Assembly: GCA_034927285.1 (NCBI GenBank)
Contig: JAYFQF010000054.1
Location: forward strand, 1 to 24,055
Direction of reading: 5' to 3'
DNA length: 24,055 bases
Origin: JAYFQF01 sp034927285
GTDB lineage: Bacteria > Bacillota > Peptococcia > DRI-13 > UBA5745
The notes under the pieces were generated by a model that searched no databases, had not been told where the DNA came from, and saw only the letters and a list, made by a program, of their open reading frames with translations. Below are positions 8,446-15,878 of the stretch, one piece after another. The first letter of the stretch is position 1; the number at the start of each line of letters is the position of its first letter. Both the position numbers and the translations under genes were made by a program.

Positions 8446-9330
8446 CTAAAAAAGTTTATTTCGCCGCCATTCAGTAATCCCCAAGATTATCCCAAATACC
8501 GAAAAGGCCAAAACCACTACGGTAAAACTATATTTGAAAGGTATATTTAGTCTGCATTCCAGAGTATCGAGTGTGCCGATAACCCCTATCAACGAAACAA
8601 TGTACAGTAAAATATTGAGAAGCACGCCATTCCTGTTCTTCTTTGATTCATTTTCAGCAGTCATATATGAAATCTTTAGCTTGGTTGCCTCTTTATGATG
8701 TTGAAATGAGTTGGTCTTATAAATGTAGCTAAGTAAATTATGGGTTTCTATTGGAACATGTGGAGCAAAAAACAGGTTTTCCAAATATAAATCGTTGCGA
8801 ATAACCTTGTTCATATCTTCGGTTATTTCCATATTAATGATTTGTGACAAATATACATTTAGCTTAATGGCCTCAAGTATAATTCCATTGAATAAAGGAA
8901 TATCAACATCATCTGGATTGTAGTTTGTAATAACGCTTGCACCATCTTGCGGATAGTATTGATAGTTTTCTGTGGTACTAATGTTTTCGAGTGGCGATGG
9001 CAATTCTCTTACGCCGATTAGATTGCAAAAATAATCTGAAACATCGTTAATCTCATTTGATAGCACAAGTGTATTATGAAGGAAAGAATAATCCTCCGGC
9101 ACAAATTTTTCCCCAGTCATTTCGGAAAAGAAGCTACTGACATTATTATATATTATCTCCGAGATTTTATTATTGGACGGCGTTGTACTTTCTTCGCCAA
9201 AATATTGATATCCATTGATGGCCAATAGATTATAGTTGCCTATTTTACCGAAAACATCATCTCTATTAAGCGGAATACCTGTTTCAAAATCAATGACCTC
9301 AAAAGTTATAATAAAATTCTGTTCATTGAG
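8446..9330 (-). pseudogene. Unrecognised two-TM protein, C-terminal part after frameshift
   Basis: This is the larger part of a split gene. The frame offers only TTG 9225 as a start, without a ribosome binding site, and stays open upstream to a TGA at 9345-9343. The extra stretch encodes sensible sequence (NEQNFIITFEVIDFETGIPL) that reads on from the end of the neighbouring frame. From TTG 9225 it is 259 aa: an acidic, Asn/Tyr-rich soluble region, then two membrane helices at about 200-220 and 233-250, and a short basic tail (EWRRNKLF). I do not recognise the family. Coding DNA here is much more AT-rich than the chromosome around it, which suggests transfer. Joined with 9306-9737 it would give about 430 aa: a cytosolic body with a C-terminal two-helix membrane anchor. 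Confidence 0.6.
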
Positions 9331-9737
9331 AATATAACAGGGTCAATTTGAAAAACATGTTCACCTATATGTACAAGGAAGGATTCCATGCAAATAAAAT
9401 AGTCAATGTTAAAATATAATGAATCTGCTAAAACAGATTGAGCATGGAGCAGTTTAATGCAAAACCCCGTGCGCTTTACAATTTCTTCAAAGTCGTCAAT
9501 ATCACGTTTTTCATTGATTGGCGTAAATGAAAATGAAGTGCTTTGCTGAATATAGTCATATTCAGCGCATAATTTTAATGCGCCTTTGGATGATATGAGT
9601 TTATTACCCATCAACATATAGGTCATATGATGTTTATCCAATAGTGTATCTAACTTTGGCTTTTTCCTGAAAGGCAGTTTAGATTTAGAATATTTTGTTG
9701 TTTCGTACGCACTCATAAAAACGATTGTTTCACCCAT
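9306..9737 (-). pseudogene. Unrecognised two-TM protein, N-terminal part, truncated by frameshift
   Basis: The start is ATG 9737, preceded by AAGGCGGTG about 7 nt away; the frame opens 13 codons earlier, but without a site. It gives 143 aa beginning MGETIVFMSAYETTKYS and ending DPVIFSMNRILL at TAA 9308-9306. The last residues look out of place. A one-base change between 9342 and 9309 would join this frame to the one running to 8446, giving a protein of about 430 aa. No catalytic motif or family is recognised. The IS3-family element begins 94 bp upstream of the ATG, so the element may have altered its promoter. A natural overlap of two genes is possible but less likely, because the second frame lacks a start with a ribosome binding site. 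Confidence 0.6.
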
Positions 9738-9910
9738 AAAAACACCGCCTTTTCGATACTTTTGGCTAAAGTGCAAGTCTTCTGAATGAAGCCACTAAAC
9801 TAAATGCACGTCTTGAAATGCTATTGTGTCTGACCTGAACCCGAAAAACTTCGTCAAAAGGAATGTTAGTCACGATATGCTACAATAGAAAAAATGGAGT
9901 GATTGACATG

Positions 9911-10171
9911 AAGGTAAGGTTTACGGAAGAACAGATCATCAAGATTGTCAAAGAGCACGAAGGCGGCAAGAAGGCTGCGGATATTGTCAGGGAATATAAT
10001 ATCTCCGAGCAGACATTTTACCGCTGGAAGAGCAAATTCGGCGGCATGGACGTTAATGAGGCCAAGCGGCTGAAGCAACTGGAAGAAGAAAACCGTCGGC
10101 TGAAAGAAATGGTTGCGGATTTATCTTTGGATAATAAAATATTGAAGGACGTGCTCTCAAAAAACGTCTAA
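9911..10171 (+). CDS. IS3-family transposase OrfA
   Basis: 86 aa from ATG 9911, with GGAGTG upstream. The N-terminal helix-turn-helix of transposase family 8 (TEEQIIKIVKEHEGGKKAAD, then ISEQTFYRWKSKFGG) would bind the IS ends. The C-terminal half is a leucine-zipper-like coiled coil (RLKQLEEENRRLKEMVADL) used for multimerisation. The ending DNKILKDVLSKN is typical of the IS51/IS407-type branch. An upstream in-frame start at 9863 exists but lies in the IS end and lacks a ribosome binding site. Near its stop codon is the slippery heptamer that fuses it to OrfB. Confidence 0.93.
   Translation, partial: KVRFTEEQIIKIVKEHEGGKKAADIVREYNISEQTFYRWKSKFGGMDVNEAKRLKQLEEENRRLKEMVADLSLDNKILKDVLSKNV
10159..10165 (+). 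promoter_or_regulatory. Programmed -1 ribosomal frameshift site A_AAA_AAC
   Basis: The heptamer sits in the correct phase at the end of orfA (tcA AAA AAC gtc taa). Slipping back one base moves the ribosome into the orfB frame at CGT 10165 and yields RLKPAVKRKIAAEV, the usual start of IS3-type OrfB, and hence an OrfAB fusion transposase. Confidence 0.9.
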
Positions 10172-10998
10172 AGCCTGCCGTAAAACGCAAAATAGCAGCC
10201 GAGGTACAAAAATGCTATGAGATCAGTGAGCGCCGCGCGTGCAGGCTTATGGGGATCAGCCAGAACAGCAAACGATACAAGCCGACCGATAAAAGCAGGG
10301 ATGCTTTGGTAATAGAACGACTGATGTCACTCTCGGCGCGTTGGAAACGATTTGGTTATCGCCGGCTACATGTCATGTTGCTGCGCGAGGGCTTTGAAAT
10401 TAACCACAAGAAGACATACCGGCTTTACAAAGACGCAGGATTAACCCTCCAGAAACGAAGCAAAAAGAAGAAGTATGAAAAACGCGGCATGCCGGAGCGT
10501 ACCGTGATGGAAATAAACGCACGCTGGTCAATGGATTTTGTCAGCGACAGAACCAGATACGGCTCTAATATCCGTGTTCTTACCGTCATTGATGAAGTGA
10601 CGCGGGAATGCCTTGCTCTTGAAGTGGACAGCTCCCTCACCGGTCGGAGAGTATCAGCTATTCTGAACCGAATCGCCTTGTTTCGCGGCTTGCCGAAGGA
10701 AATACTGACCGACAATGGCTCTGAATTTACCAGCAATGTGATGAATGCCTGGGCTTACGATCACAAGGTGGAACATATTTTTACGGATCTGGGCAAACCC
10801 ATGCAGAACGGTTACATAGAAAGCTTCAATGGAAAACTCCGCGCGGAATGTCTGAACCAGCATTGGTTTCACAGCCTGTCTGAGGCAAGAGAAATCATTG
10901 AGAATTGGCGGTTGGAATATAATCGAATCAGGCCGCATTCCTCCCTTGATAACCTAACGCCAGAGGAATATGCGCTGAAACTTTCAAGCAATTACTAA
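10165..10998 (+). CDS. IS3-family transposase OrfB (DDE integrase), made as OrfAB by frameshift
   Basis: About 277 aa when read from the frameshift point; the first ATG in this frame is only at 10249, inside conserved sequence, so independent initiation would give a truncated product. An HTH_21-like region (RWKRFGYRRLHVMLLREG) precedes the RVE integrase core. Its acidic triad is visible: WSMDFVSD, LTDNGSEFTS and NGYIESFNGKLRAECL, the last holding the D-35-E glutamate. The C-terminus has the usual family ending (YNRIRPHSSLDNLTPEEYA). The stop codon lies inside the right subterminal repeat. No stop or missing catalytic residue was seen, so the enzyme is probably functional. Confidence 0.93.
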   Translation, partial: RLKPAVKRKIAAEVQKCYEISERRACRLMGISQNSKRYKPTDKSRDALVIERLMSLSARWKRFGYRRLHVMLLREGFEINHKKTYRLYKDAGLTLQKRSKKKKYEKRGMPERTVMEINARWSMDFVSDRTRYGSNIRVLTVIDEVTRECLALEVDSSLTGRRVSAILNRIALFRGLPKEILTDNGSEFTSNVMNAWAYDHKVEHIFTDLGKPMQNGYIESFNGKLRAECLNQHWFHSLSEAREIIENWRLEYNRIRPHSSLDNLTPEEYALKLSSNY

Positions 10999-11031
10999 CA
11001 TTCCCTATGCGCGAAAACAGGGGGCAGGTCA

Positions 11032-11080
11032 ACAGGGGGTGACATTTTCTCTGGTTACTCTACAGGGTGACATTATCACA
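11032..11080. repeat. Direct repeats resembling an IS21-type terminus
   Basis: Two related units follow the IS3 end: ACAGGGGGTGACATTTTCTC (11032-11051) and ACAGGGTGACATTATCAC from about 11062. Read on the minus strand they begin TGTGATAATGTCACCC and repeat as AATGTCACCCCCTGT. Multiple terminal copies of a TGTCACCC-like motif are characteristic of IS21-family ends. No istA/istB genes are present, so this would be a remnant into or beside which the IS3 element landed. The family assignment is an inference from the repeat pattern only. Confidence 0.45.
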
Positions 11081-11109
11081 GATTAACCACACTCGTAAGA
11101 AAAATAACC

Positions 11110-11138
11110 TTGCGCAAATACGGAAAAAGAGGTATTAT
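11110..11138 (+). promoter_or_regulatory. Promoter of tRNA-Ala
   Basis: TTGCGC (11110-11115), a 17-bp spacer and TATTAT (11133-11138) lie about 39 bp before the first base of the tRNA. Confidence 0.6.
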
Positions 11139-11177
11139 TTTATCTGGTCGGGTTACAGTTGGCCGACTAAATAACCG

Positions 11178-11253
11178 GGGCCTGTAGCTCAGCTGGGAGA
11201 GCGCTGCCTTCGCAAGGCAGAGGTCAGGAGTTCGAGCCTCCCCAGGTCCACCA
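11178..11253 (+). tRNA. tRNA-Ala, anticodon CGC
   Basis: A 76-nt cloverleaf with CCA encoded. The acceptor GGGCCTG pairs with CAGGTCC (one G-U), the D stem is GCTC/GAGC, and the anticodon stem CTGCC/GGCAG carries the loop TTCGCAA, giving anticodon CGC for codon GCG. The T arm AGGAG-TTCGAGC-CTCCC has an A-C mismatch at the 49-65 pair, where most tRNAs pair G-C. A promoter lies upstream and a rho-independent terminator 29 nt downstream, so it is a single-gene unit. Confidence 0.95.
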
Positions 11254-11281
11254 AAATTTGTCCGAAAACATATTTCGGTTG

Positions 11282-11328
11282 AAAAACGTTGACAGATCAG
11301 GTTTTTGCCTGTTTTGTCAACGTTTTTT
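11282..11328 (+). terminator. Terminator of tRNA-Ala
   Basis: AAAAACGTTGACA (11282-11294) pairs with TGTCAACGTTTTT (11315-11327), with an inner CAGG/CCTG hairpin, followed by a T run. Confidence 0.88.
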
Positions 11329-11360
11329 CGCTTTTTTTCTACGCTTTTTCTGCGCTTTCC

Positions 11361-11398
11361 AAGAACCCCTGCGGCTAATCCCGCATGGTTTCTTTTAA
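11361..11398 (+). terminator. Second terminator-like hairpin downstream of the tRNA
   Basis: AAGAACCCCTGCGG (11361-11374) pairs with CCGCATGGTTTCTT (11381-11394; 12 of 14) and is followed by TT. It may back up the first terminator. The rest of 11254-11551 (298 bp) shows no gene; the last 100 bp presumably hold the promoter of the decarboxylase gene, but no clear hexamers stand out. Confidence 0.5.
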
Positions 11399-11551
11399 CT
11401 CATACTCCCTGTGCGCAATGCTGAAAATACCGGGGGATTTATAGGCAGCGGAGCCATATGCTCCCAAAACAGATTATTATAAAATTAAAAATGGGCAGGC
11501 GGACTCAACCATCCGCCGGGCTACGATATTTCATACTAAGGAGGTCGCATC

Positions 11552-12343
11552 ATGGGAAGCTTTGTTAAGACGACGCAGCAGCTTCAAAAGACCGCGGGGG
11601 GCAAAACGATTTTTTATGATGCCGGGATGCTGAGCCTTTACTGGGAAACGAAACCGGAGCTCATCGAAAAAGTATTGCCTGAAGAACTGAAACCTGGGAG
11701 AAAACCGGTGGTCAAAGCCTTTATCGCCAATTATCCCCGTACCAGCTTTTGTCCGCCCTATAAAGAGGCCGGCCTTTTCGTCCCCGCCATAAAGGACGGT
11801 CAGGAGGGGGACTACTGCCTTTCCATGCCGATCACCGACGGACAGGCAATGGCTATGGGCCGGGAAATCATGGGACTGCCGAAAAAAATGGCGGATATCC
11901 GGATTTCGGTAAACGGCGGCCGGTTTACCGGCAGCATCGAAAGGAACGGCATTGTGTTTTTCAAAGTCGATGCGGAGATCGGCGCCGGAACCAACCAGCC
12001 CACTCGGGAGGCTGAGCTTTTAAAAGCCACCGCCGACGGGATGAACATTTTTCATGTCAAATATACCAAAGCCCCGGACGGCAGCGGTTTTGACCTGCCC
12101 CCGACGCTTTACGCCAACAAACTGGATTGTCAGTGCAGGGTCGTCAAGCCGGCAAAAGTCGAAATGGAGCTGACGGATTCGCCCCACGATCCCTGGGCGG
12201 AACTGGAGCCGGTGAGGCTCTTGGGCGGAGTCTACTCCGAGGGGGACAATACGCTTCAGAAGGGGACGAAGCTGGGATCGCTGTCTCCTATGGAGTTTTT
12301 GCCTTACACCTTTACCCGCTGGGATTGGTGGTTAGGGGAATGA
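11552..12343 (+). CDS. Acetoacetate decarboxylase family protein
   Basis: 263 aa, starting at ATG 11552 with a perfect AAGGAGG 7 nt upstream. The family hallmark GREIMGLPKKMA (103-114) holds the Schiff-base lysine (K111) and the neighbouring lysine that lowers its pKa (K112), as in clostridial acetoacetate decarboxylase (K115/K116). Length is normal for the family, which decarboxylates acetoacetate to acetone and CO2 but also includes members acting on other beta-keto acids. No CoA-transferase or thiolase is adjacent, so a solvent pathway is not supported. The neighbours are an ene-reductase and a short-chain dehydrogenase. The 3' end overlaps the convergent PucR gene by 32 bp. The true substrate is open. 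Confidence 0.92.
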   Translation: MGSFVKTTQQLQKTAGGKTIFYDAGMLSLYWETKPELIEKVLPEELKPGRKPVVKAFIANYPRTSFCPPYKEAGLFVPAIKDGQEGDYCLSMPITDGQAMAMGREIMGLPKKMADIRISVNGGRFTGSIERNGIVFFKVDAEIGAGTNQPTREAELLKATADGMNIFHVKYTKAPDGSGFDLPPTLYANKLDCQCRVVKPAKVEMELTDSPHDPWAELEPVRLLGGVYSEGDNTLQKGTKLGSLSPMEFLPYTFTRWDWWLGE

Positions 12344-13769
12344 CCTGCTCTATCCACAGGGAAAACGCCAGCCGATAGACGGTATCGGGGTCGTCGAAGC
12401 TGATTTTGGCCAGTTCGGCTATCCGGTTCAGCCTGTTGTTAAGAGTATTGCGGTGCATATATAACGCGGCGGCGGTCTCCTTGGCGTGACAGCCGCAGTT
12501 GATATAGGTCTCCAGAACGGAAAAAAGCTCGGTGCCGTTTAAGGCGTCGTACTGGCGGATCAGGGCCAGGGCCGGGTGCCGGTAGTTTTTCAGCGGTTGG
12601 GCGCCGCCGTACCGGATCAGGAGATCGTATTGTTTGATTTCATCATAAAAAGAAATTTCGCCGGGCCTGAGCCGTTCTCCGATGTCGGCGGCGGTCTGAG
12701 CCTGGCCAAAGGCCTCCGGAACCTGGCGGAATGAATAGAATACGCTGCTCAGGCCGATCCGCCCAGCATATTTGTGGAGCAGTCCGGTGATTTTTTCCGA
12801 ATCCGGGCCGGAAATCACTTCCGGATAGGCGGCGCCGAAAAAAAGGGCGATCCAGCCTTCGTGAGCCAGCACATATCCCTCCGGGAAGGAACTCCTCAGA
12901 TGGGTTTTCAGGAATTCGTCGGCCCTGGAGCCGGTTGCCGGCAGGGGCTTGATACAGCAGCAGCACATGCCCTCCGGCAGTTGAATGGAATTTGCCTGCA
13001 GGCGCCGGGCGGTGATTTCGGCGTCCTCTCCGGAAAGAATATTCGACAGTACGATCTCGCCGGCGGAGCCCACCAGGGAGGAAAACAAGGCGGACTGGTG
13101 CAGGAGCTTGGACAACTCGCTGCTGATAATGGGCAGGACTTCCCGGTGCCAAAGCTCCAGGGGTCTGTGGGAATCCAGGGTGAGGATATTGCCCAGGGGC
13201 AGCCGCTGCCAGAAAACTCTTGAGCAAAGCTTATGCCTTGGAGACTGGTCGCACTCCACGACGAAAGCCTCCGGGGTGGATTCCGGGATCTCCGGCATCA
13301 GCCCGCTCAAAGCCACAATGAAATCGTAGGTGCAGTATCCCCGGGCGATATTTTCCTCCCAAAGCGGATCCTTAAGATTTTCGCAATGGGCAGAAGCGAT
13401 GACCCGATAGCTGCGGTCGATCAGAATCAGGGGATTGTCCAGAAGCTCAGCGGCGCAGTCCATGACGGTTGCCAGGGATTCGTTGCGGGCCACTTGCCCC
13501 CGCAGCTCTTCTATCCGGGCGGAGATCCGGTAAAGGGTGCTGAAGCTGCCGGAAAGATAGTTCACCAGGCCCTCTGTTTCCGAAGGAGCGATTTTGGCCG
13601 CCCAGGAACCGTACGCCAGGGTCCCGTCCTCTGAAAGGGAGAGCATATGGCTTGCTTTCCGGCCAAGCAGCAGGCCGAATACCGCGTCATCCTTTCCGCC
13701 CCGGGAAAGGCAGGGGGCGCCGAAGGTTTCCTCCACGGCGTTGAAAATATCCCGGCAAAATATATTCAT
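12312..13769 (-). CDS. PucR/CdaR-type transcriptional regulator
   Basis: 485 aa from ATG 13769. GGGAGG lies upstream but only about 2 nt from the ATG, which is unusually close. The same frame is open for another 600 nt upstream through the divergent gene; that part is a shadow of the reductase gene. The C-terminus carries the PucR helix-turn-helix (about 430-465: ETYINCGCHAKETAAALYMH, then RNTLNNRLNRI). A middle region resembles the degenerate GGDEF-like domain of CdaR proteins, and residues 100-240 may form a ligand-sensing domain. The gene sits between the decarboxylase (convergent, 32-bp overlap) and the ene-reductase operon (divergent, 93 bp), so it very probably controls one or both in response to a pathway compound. 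Confidence 0.88.
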   Translation of the reverse strand: MNIFCRDIFNAVEETFGAPCLSRGGKDDAVFGLLLGRKASHMLSLSEDGTLAYGSWAAKIAPSETEGLVNYLSGSFSTLYRISARIEELRGQVARNESLATVMDCAAELLDNPLILIDRSYRVIASAHCENLKDPLWEENIARGYCTYDFIVALSGLMPEIPESTPEAFVVECDQSPRHKLCSRVFWQRLPLGNILTLDSHRPLELWHREVLPIISSELSKLLHQSALFSSLVGSAGEIVLSNILSGEDAEITARRLQANSIQLPEGMCCCCIKPLPATGSRADEFLKTHLRSSFPEGYVLAHEGWIALFFGAAYPEVISGPDSEKITGLLHKYAGRIGLSSVFYSFRQVPEAFGQAQTAADIGERLRPGEISFYDEIKQYDLLIRYGGAQPLKNYRHPALALIRQYDALNGTELFSVLETYINCGCHAKETAAALYMHRNTLNNRLNRIAELAKISFDDPDTVYRLAFSLWIEQVIPLTTNPSG

Positions 13770-13862
13770 TCCTCCCTTCAATGGACGGGGGTGTTTCCCT
13801 GAACAATAATAAACATATCCTCTTTTTTCGGAAAATTCAATAGATGATTTGGAGGTATTGCA
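13770..13862. promoter_or_regulatory. Divergent control region between the PucR regulator and ene-reductase genes
   Basis: 93 bp that must hold both promoters and probably the PucR operator. A short direct repeat TTCAAT(G/A)G is visible, with copies near 13777 and 13836. GGAGG stands just before ATG 13863. No consensus hexamer pair is convincing. Confidence 0.45.
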
Positions 13863-15803
13863 ATGACGTTTAAGAAACTTTTCACTCAGGGTAAAATCGG
13901 CCCCATGAAACTGAAAAACCGGATTTTCATGACGGCCATGGGCGTAAATCTGGCGGAAGCCAACGGAGACGTGAACGACGATCTCATCGCTTATTACGAG
14001 GCCAGAGCAAAAGGCGGCACCGGCCTCATCATCACCGAGATCACCCAGGTGGACCCGGTGTACGGCGTGGGGCTGCCAAACCAGATGGGGGCTTATGACC
14101 TCCGTCACATCGCCAAAATCGGACGGCTTGTGGACGCGGTCCACAAATATGATACCAAAATCCTGGTCCAGCTGCATCACCCGGGCAGAGAGACTACCGG
14201 CAGCCTGATCGGCGGGCGGCAGATCGTGGCGCCTTCTGCGGTGATGTGCAAGGTCACGAAAGAAATGCCCAGGGCCCTGACCACGGAGGAGTGTGAAGGG
14301 CTGGTCAAAGCTTTTATCAAAGGCGCGGTCATCAGTCAGAAAGCGGGGGCCGACGGCGTCGAGCTCCATGCGGCCCACGGATACCTGCTGGATCAGTTCC
14401 TTTCTCCTTATACCAATCAGCGTACGGATAAATACGGAGGCTCCTTTGACAACCGCCTGCGCATTATGAAGGAGATGATCACCGGGATCAAGGCCATGTG
14501 CGGACCGGAGTTCGCCATTACCGTACGCTTAAGCGGAGACGAGTTTGTGGAGGGGGGCCTCCATCTGGAGGACTCTGTAAAAATCGCCCGGGTTCTGGAG
14601 AGCATCGGCGCCGACGCCATCAATGTCAGCTGCGGTATTTATGAAAGCGCCATCACCATCATCGAGCCGGGAACTTATCCCCAGGGCTGGAAAAAGCACC
14701 TGGCCCAGGGCATCAAAGGGGCCGTTAAGATCCCGGTAATGGCCTGCTGTAATATGAAGGAGCCGGAAATCGCCGAGGAGCTCCTGGCAGCCGGCGTTAT
14801 GGATTTCGCAGGCTTCGGCCGGGCCCAGCTGGCGGATCCGGAATTTGCCGATAAGGCCAAGAACGGCAGATCCGATGAAATCATCAAGTGTATCGGGTGT
14901 ATAGAATGCTTTGCCACCATCGCCGCCGGGCGGCATATCGCCTGCGCGGTAAATCCCGTGACCGGCAGGGAACGGGAACTGGAAAATCCCGCCATGGACG
15001 GCCAGGGGCAGAGGGTGGCGGTGATCGGCGGGGGGCCGGGAGGCATACAGGCTGCCCTGGTCCTGAAAAAACGGGGCTTCCATCCCGTCATTTTTGAAGA
15101 GGCCCCGGAGCTGGGCGGCACGTTAAATACGGCGGATAAGCCGATTCTCAAGGAAAAAGTAAATGCTTTTAAGCGGGGGCTGATCCGTCAGGCCGAGAGA
15201 GCGGGGATCGAAGTCAGGCTAAATACCCGGGCCACCGTGGAGGCGGTAAAGGCCCTGGAGCCTGCCGGCGTCCTGCTGGCCGTGGGGGGATCTCCCATCC
15301 TCCCCGCTATTCCGGGAATAGACAGGGCTGACGTAATGACGGCGGAGTCGGTTTTGAAAGGTCAGAAGACGCCCATCGGCAGCGTGGCGGTGATCGGCGG
15401 CGGGCTGGTGGGGCTGGAAACGGCGGAAACCCTGGCCGATTTAGGCCATCAGGTGGCGGTGGTGGAAATGCTCAGGGAGCTTGGCGCCGGAATCTATAAG
15501 ACGGTGCTGTACGATCACGTCAGTCGTCTGAAAAAACACGGAGCGGATCTGCTGCCCGGCCACAAGCTGACGGCGGTGAACGATGAGGGAGCGGTACTGA
15601 TGAATATGGCCGCCGGTTCAACCTTCACCTACAAGGCCGATACCATCGTCCTGGCCCTGGGGGTGGCCCCCAATGCGGATATCGTGGCTGAATTTGAAGC
15701 CGCTTTTGACAATGTGGGCCTGATCGGCGACTGCCGGAAGGCCGGAAAAATAATGGACGCCACGAAGTCCGGATATGACAAGGCCTTTGCCTTCCGGGCG
15801 TAA
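13863..15803 (+). CDS. Fe-S flavin ene-reductase (2,4-dienoyl-CoA reductase / enoate reductase / BaiCD-type)
   Basis: 646 aa with GGAGG 7 nt before the ATG. The N-terminal old-yellow-enzyme TIM barrel (1-335) contains KNRIFMTAMG, the active-site HAAHGYLLDQFLSPYTNQR and RTDKYGGSFDNR. A 4Fe-4S cluster motif follows with cysteines at 343, 346, 349 and 361; the spacing C-x2-C-x2-C-x11-C is one residue shorter than the usual x2-x3-x11. Two Rossmann motifs come next: VAVIGGGPGG near 384 (FAD) and VAVIGGGLVG near 508 (NAD(P)H). This architecture reduces an activated C=C bond using NAD(P)H, FAD, Fe-S and FMN. Members include FadH, clostridial enoate reductases and the bile-acid enzymes BaiCD/BaiH. 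It is the first gene of an operon with the downstream dehydrogenase. Confidence 0.93.
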   Translation: MTFKKLFTQGKIGPMKLKNRIFMTAMGVNLAEANGDVNDDLIAYYEARAKGGTGLIITEITQVDPVYGVGLPNQMGAYDLRHIAKIGRLVDAVHKYDTKILVQLHHPGRETTGSLIGGRQIVAPSAVMCKVTKEMPRALTTEECEGLVKAFIKGAVISQKAGADGVELHAAHGYLLDQFLSPYTNQRTDKYGGSFDNRLRIMKEMITGIKAMCGPEFAITVRLSGDEFVEGGLHLEDSVKIARVLESIGADAINVSCGIYESAITIIEPGTYPQGWKKHLAQGIKGAVKIPVMACCNMKEPEIAEELLAAGVMDFAGFGRAQLADPEFADKAKNGRSDEIIKCIGCIECFATIAAGRHIACAVNPVTGRERELENPAMDGQGQRVAVIGGGPGGIQAALVLKKRGFHPVIFEEAPELGGTLNTADKPILKEKVNAFKRGLIRQAERAGIEVRLNTRATVEAVKALEPAGVLLAVGGSPILPAIPGIDRADVMTAESVLKGQKTPIGSVAVIGGGLVGLETAETLADLGHQVAVVEMLRELGAGIYKTVLYDHVSRLKKHGADLLPGHKLTAVNDEGAVLMNMAAGSTFTYKADTIVLALGVAPNADIVAEFEAAFDNVGLIGDCRKAGKIMDATKSGYDKAFAFRA

Positions 15804-15878
15804 ATGGCAGAGGAAAACCGGCGGAGAAAAACGAACGAAGAAGAACTGGCGGAAAAAACTAACGGAGGGAATGAAATA

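Larger units (their letters stand above)
9831..11031 (+). mobile_element. Complete IS3-family insertion sequence
   Basis: A 1201-bp element with imperfect terminal repeats: TGACCTGAACCC (9831-9842) against the complement of 11020-11031, matching 10 of 12. A perfect subterminal pair of 10 bp follows (GGAATGTTAG at 9860-9869, complement at 10995-11004). Inside are orfA and orfB in the usual IS3 arrangement, with a -1 frameshift site. Both frames are intact, so it may be active. I see no matching 3-4 bp target duplication: GTC lies on the left and ACA on the right. This fits an insertion followed by deletion of flanking DNA, or my terminus being off by a few bases. Confidence 0.88.

Noticed and set aside
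13770..14378. N-terminal extension of the PucR-type regulator frame by about 200 residues
   Set aside because: It runs antisense through the conserved ene-reductase gene and is low-complexity His/Gly/Arg-rich sequence. The regulator starts naturally at ATG 13769.
15804..15878. Upstream ATG start for the SDR, directly after the reductase stop
   Set aside because: There is no ribosome binding site for it beyond the coding end of the reductase, and the added charged leader is foreign to SDRs. ATG 15879 has GGAGGG and the family start.
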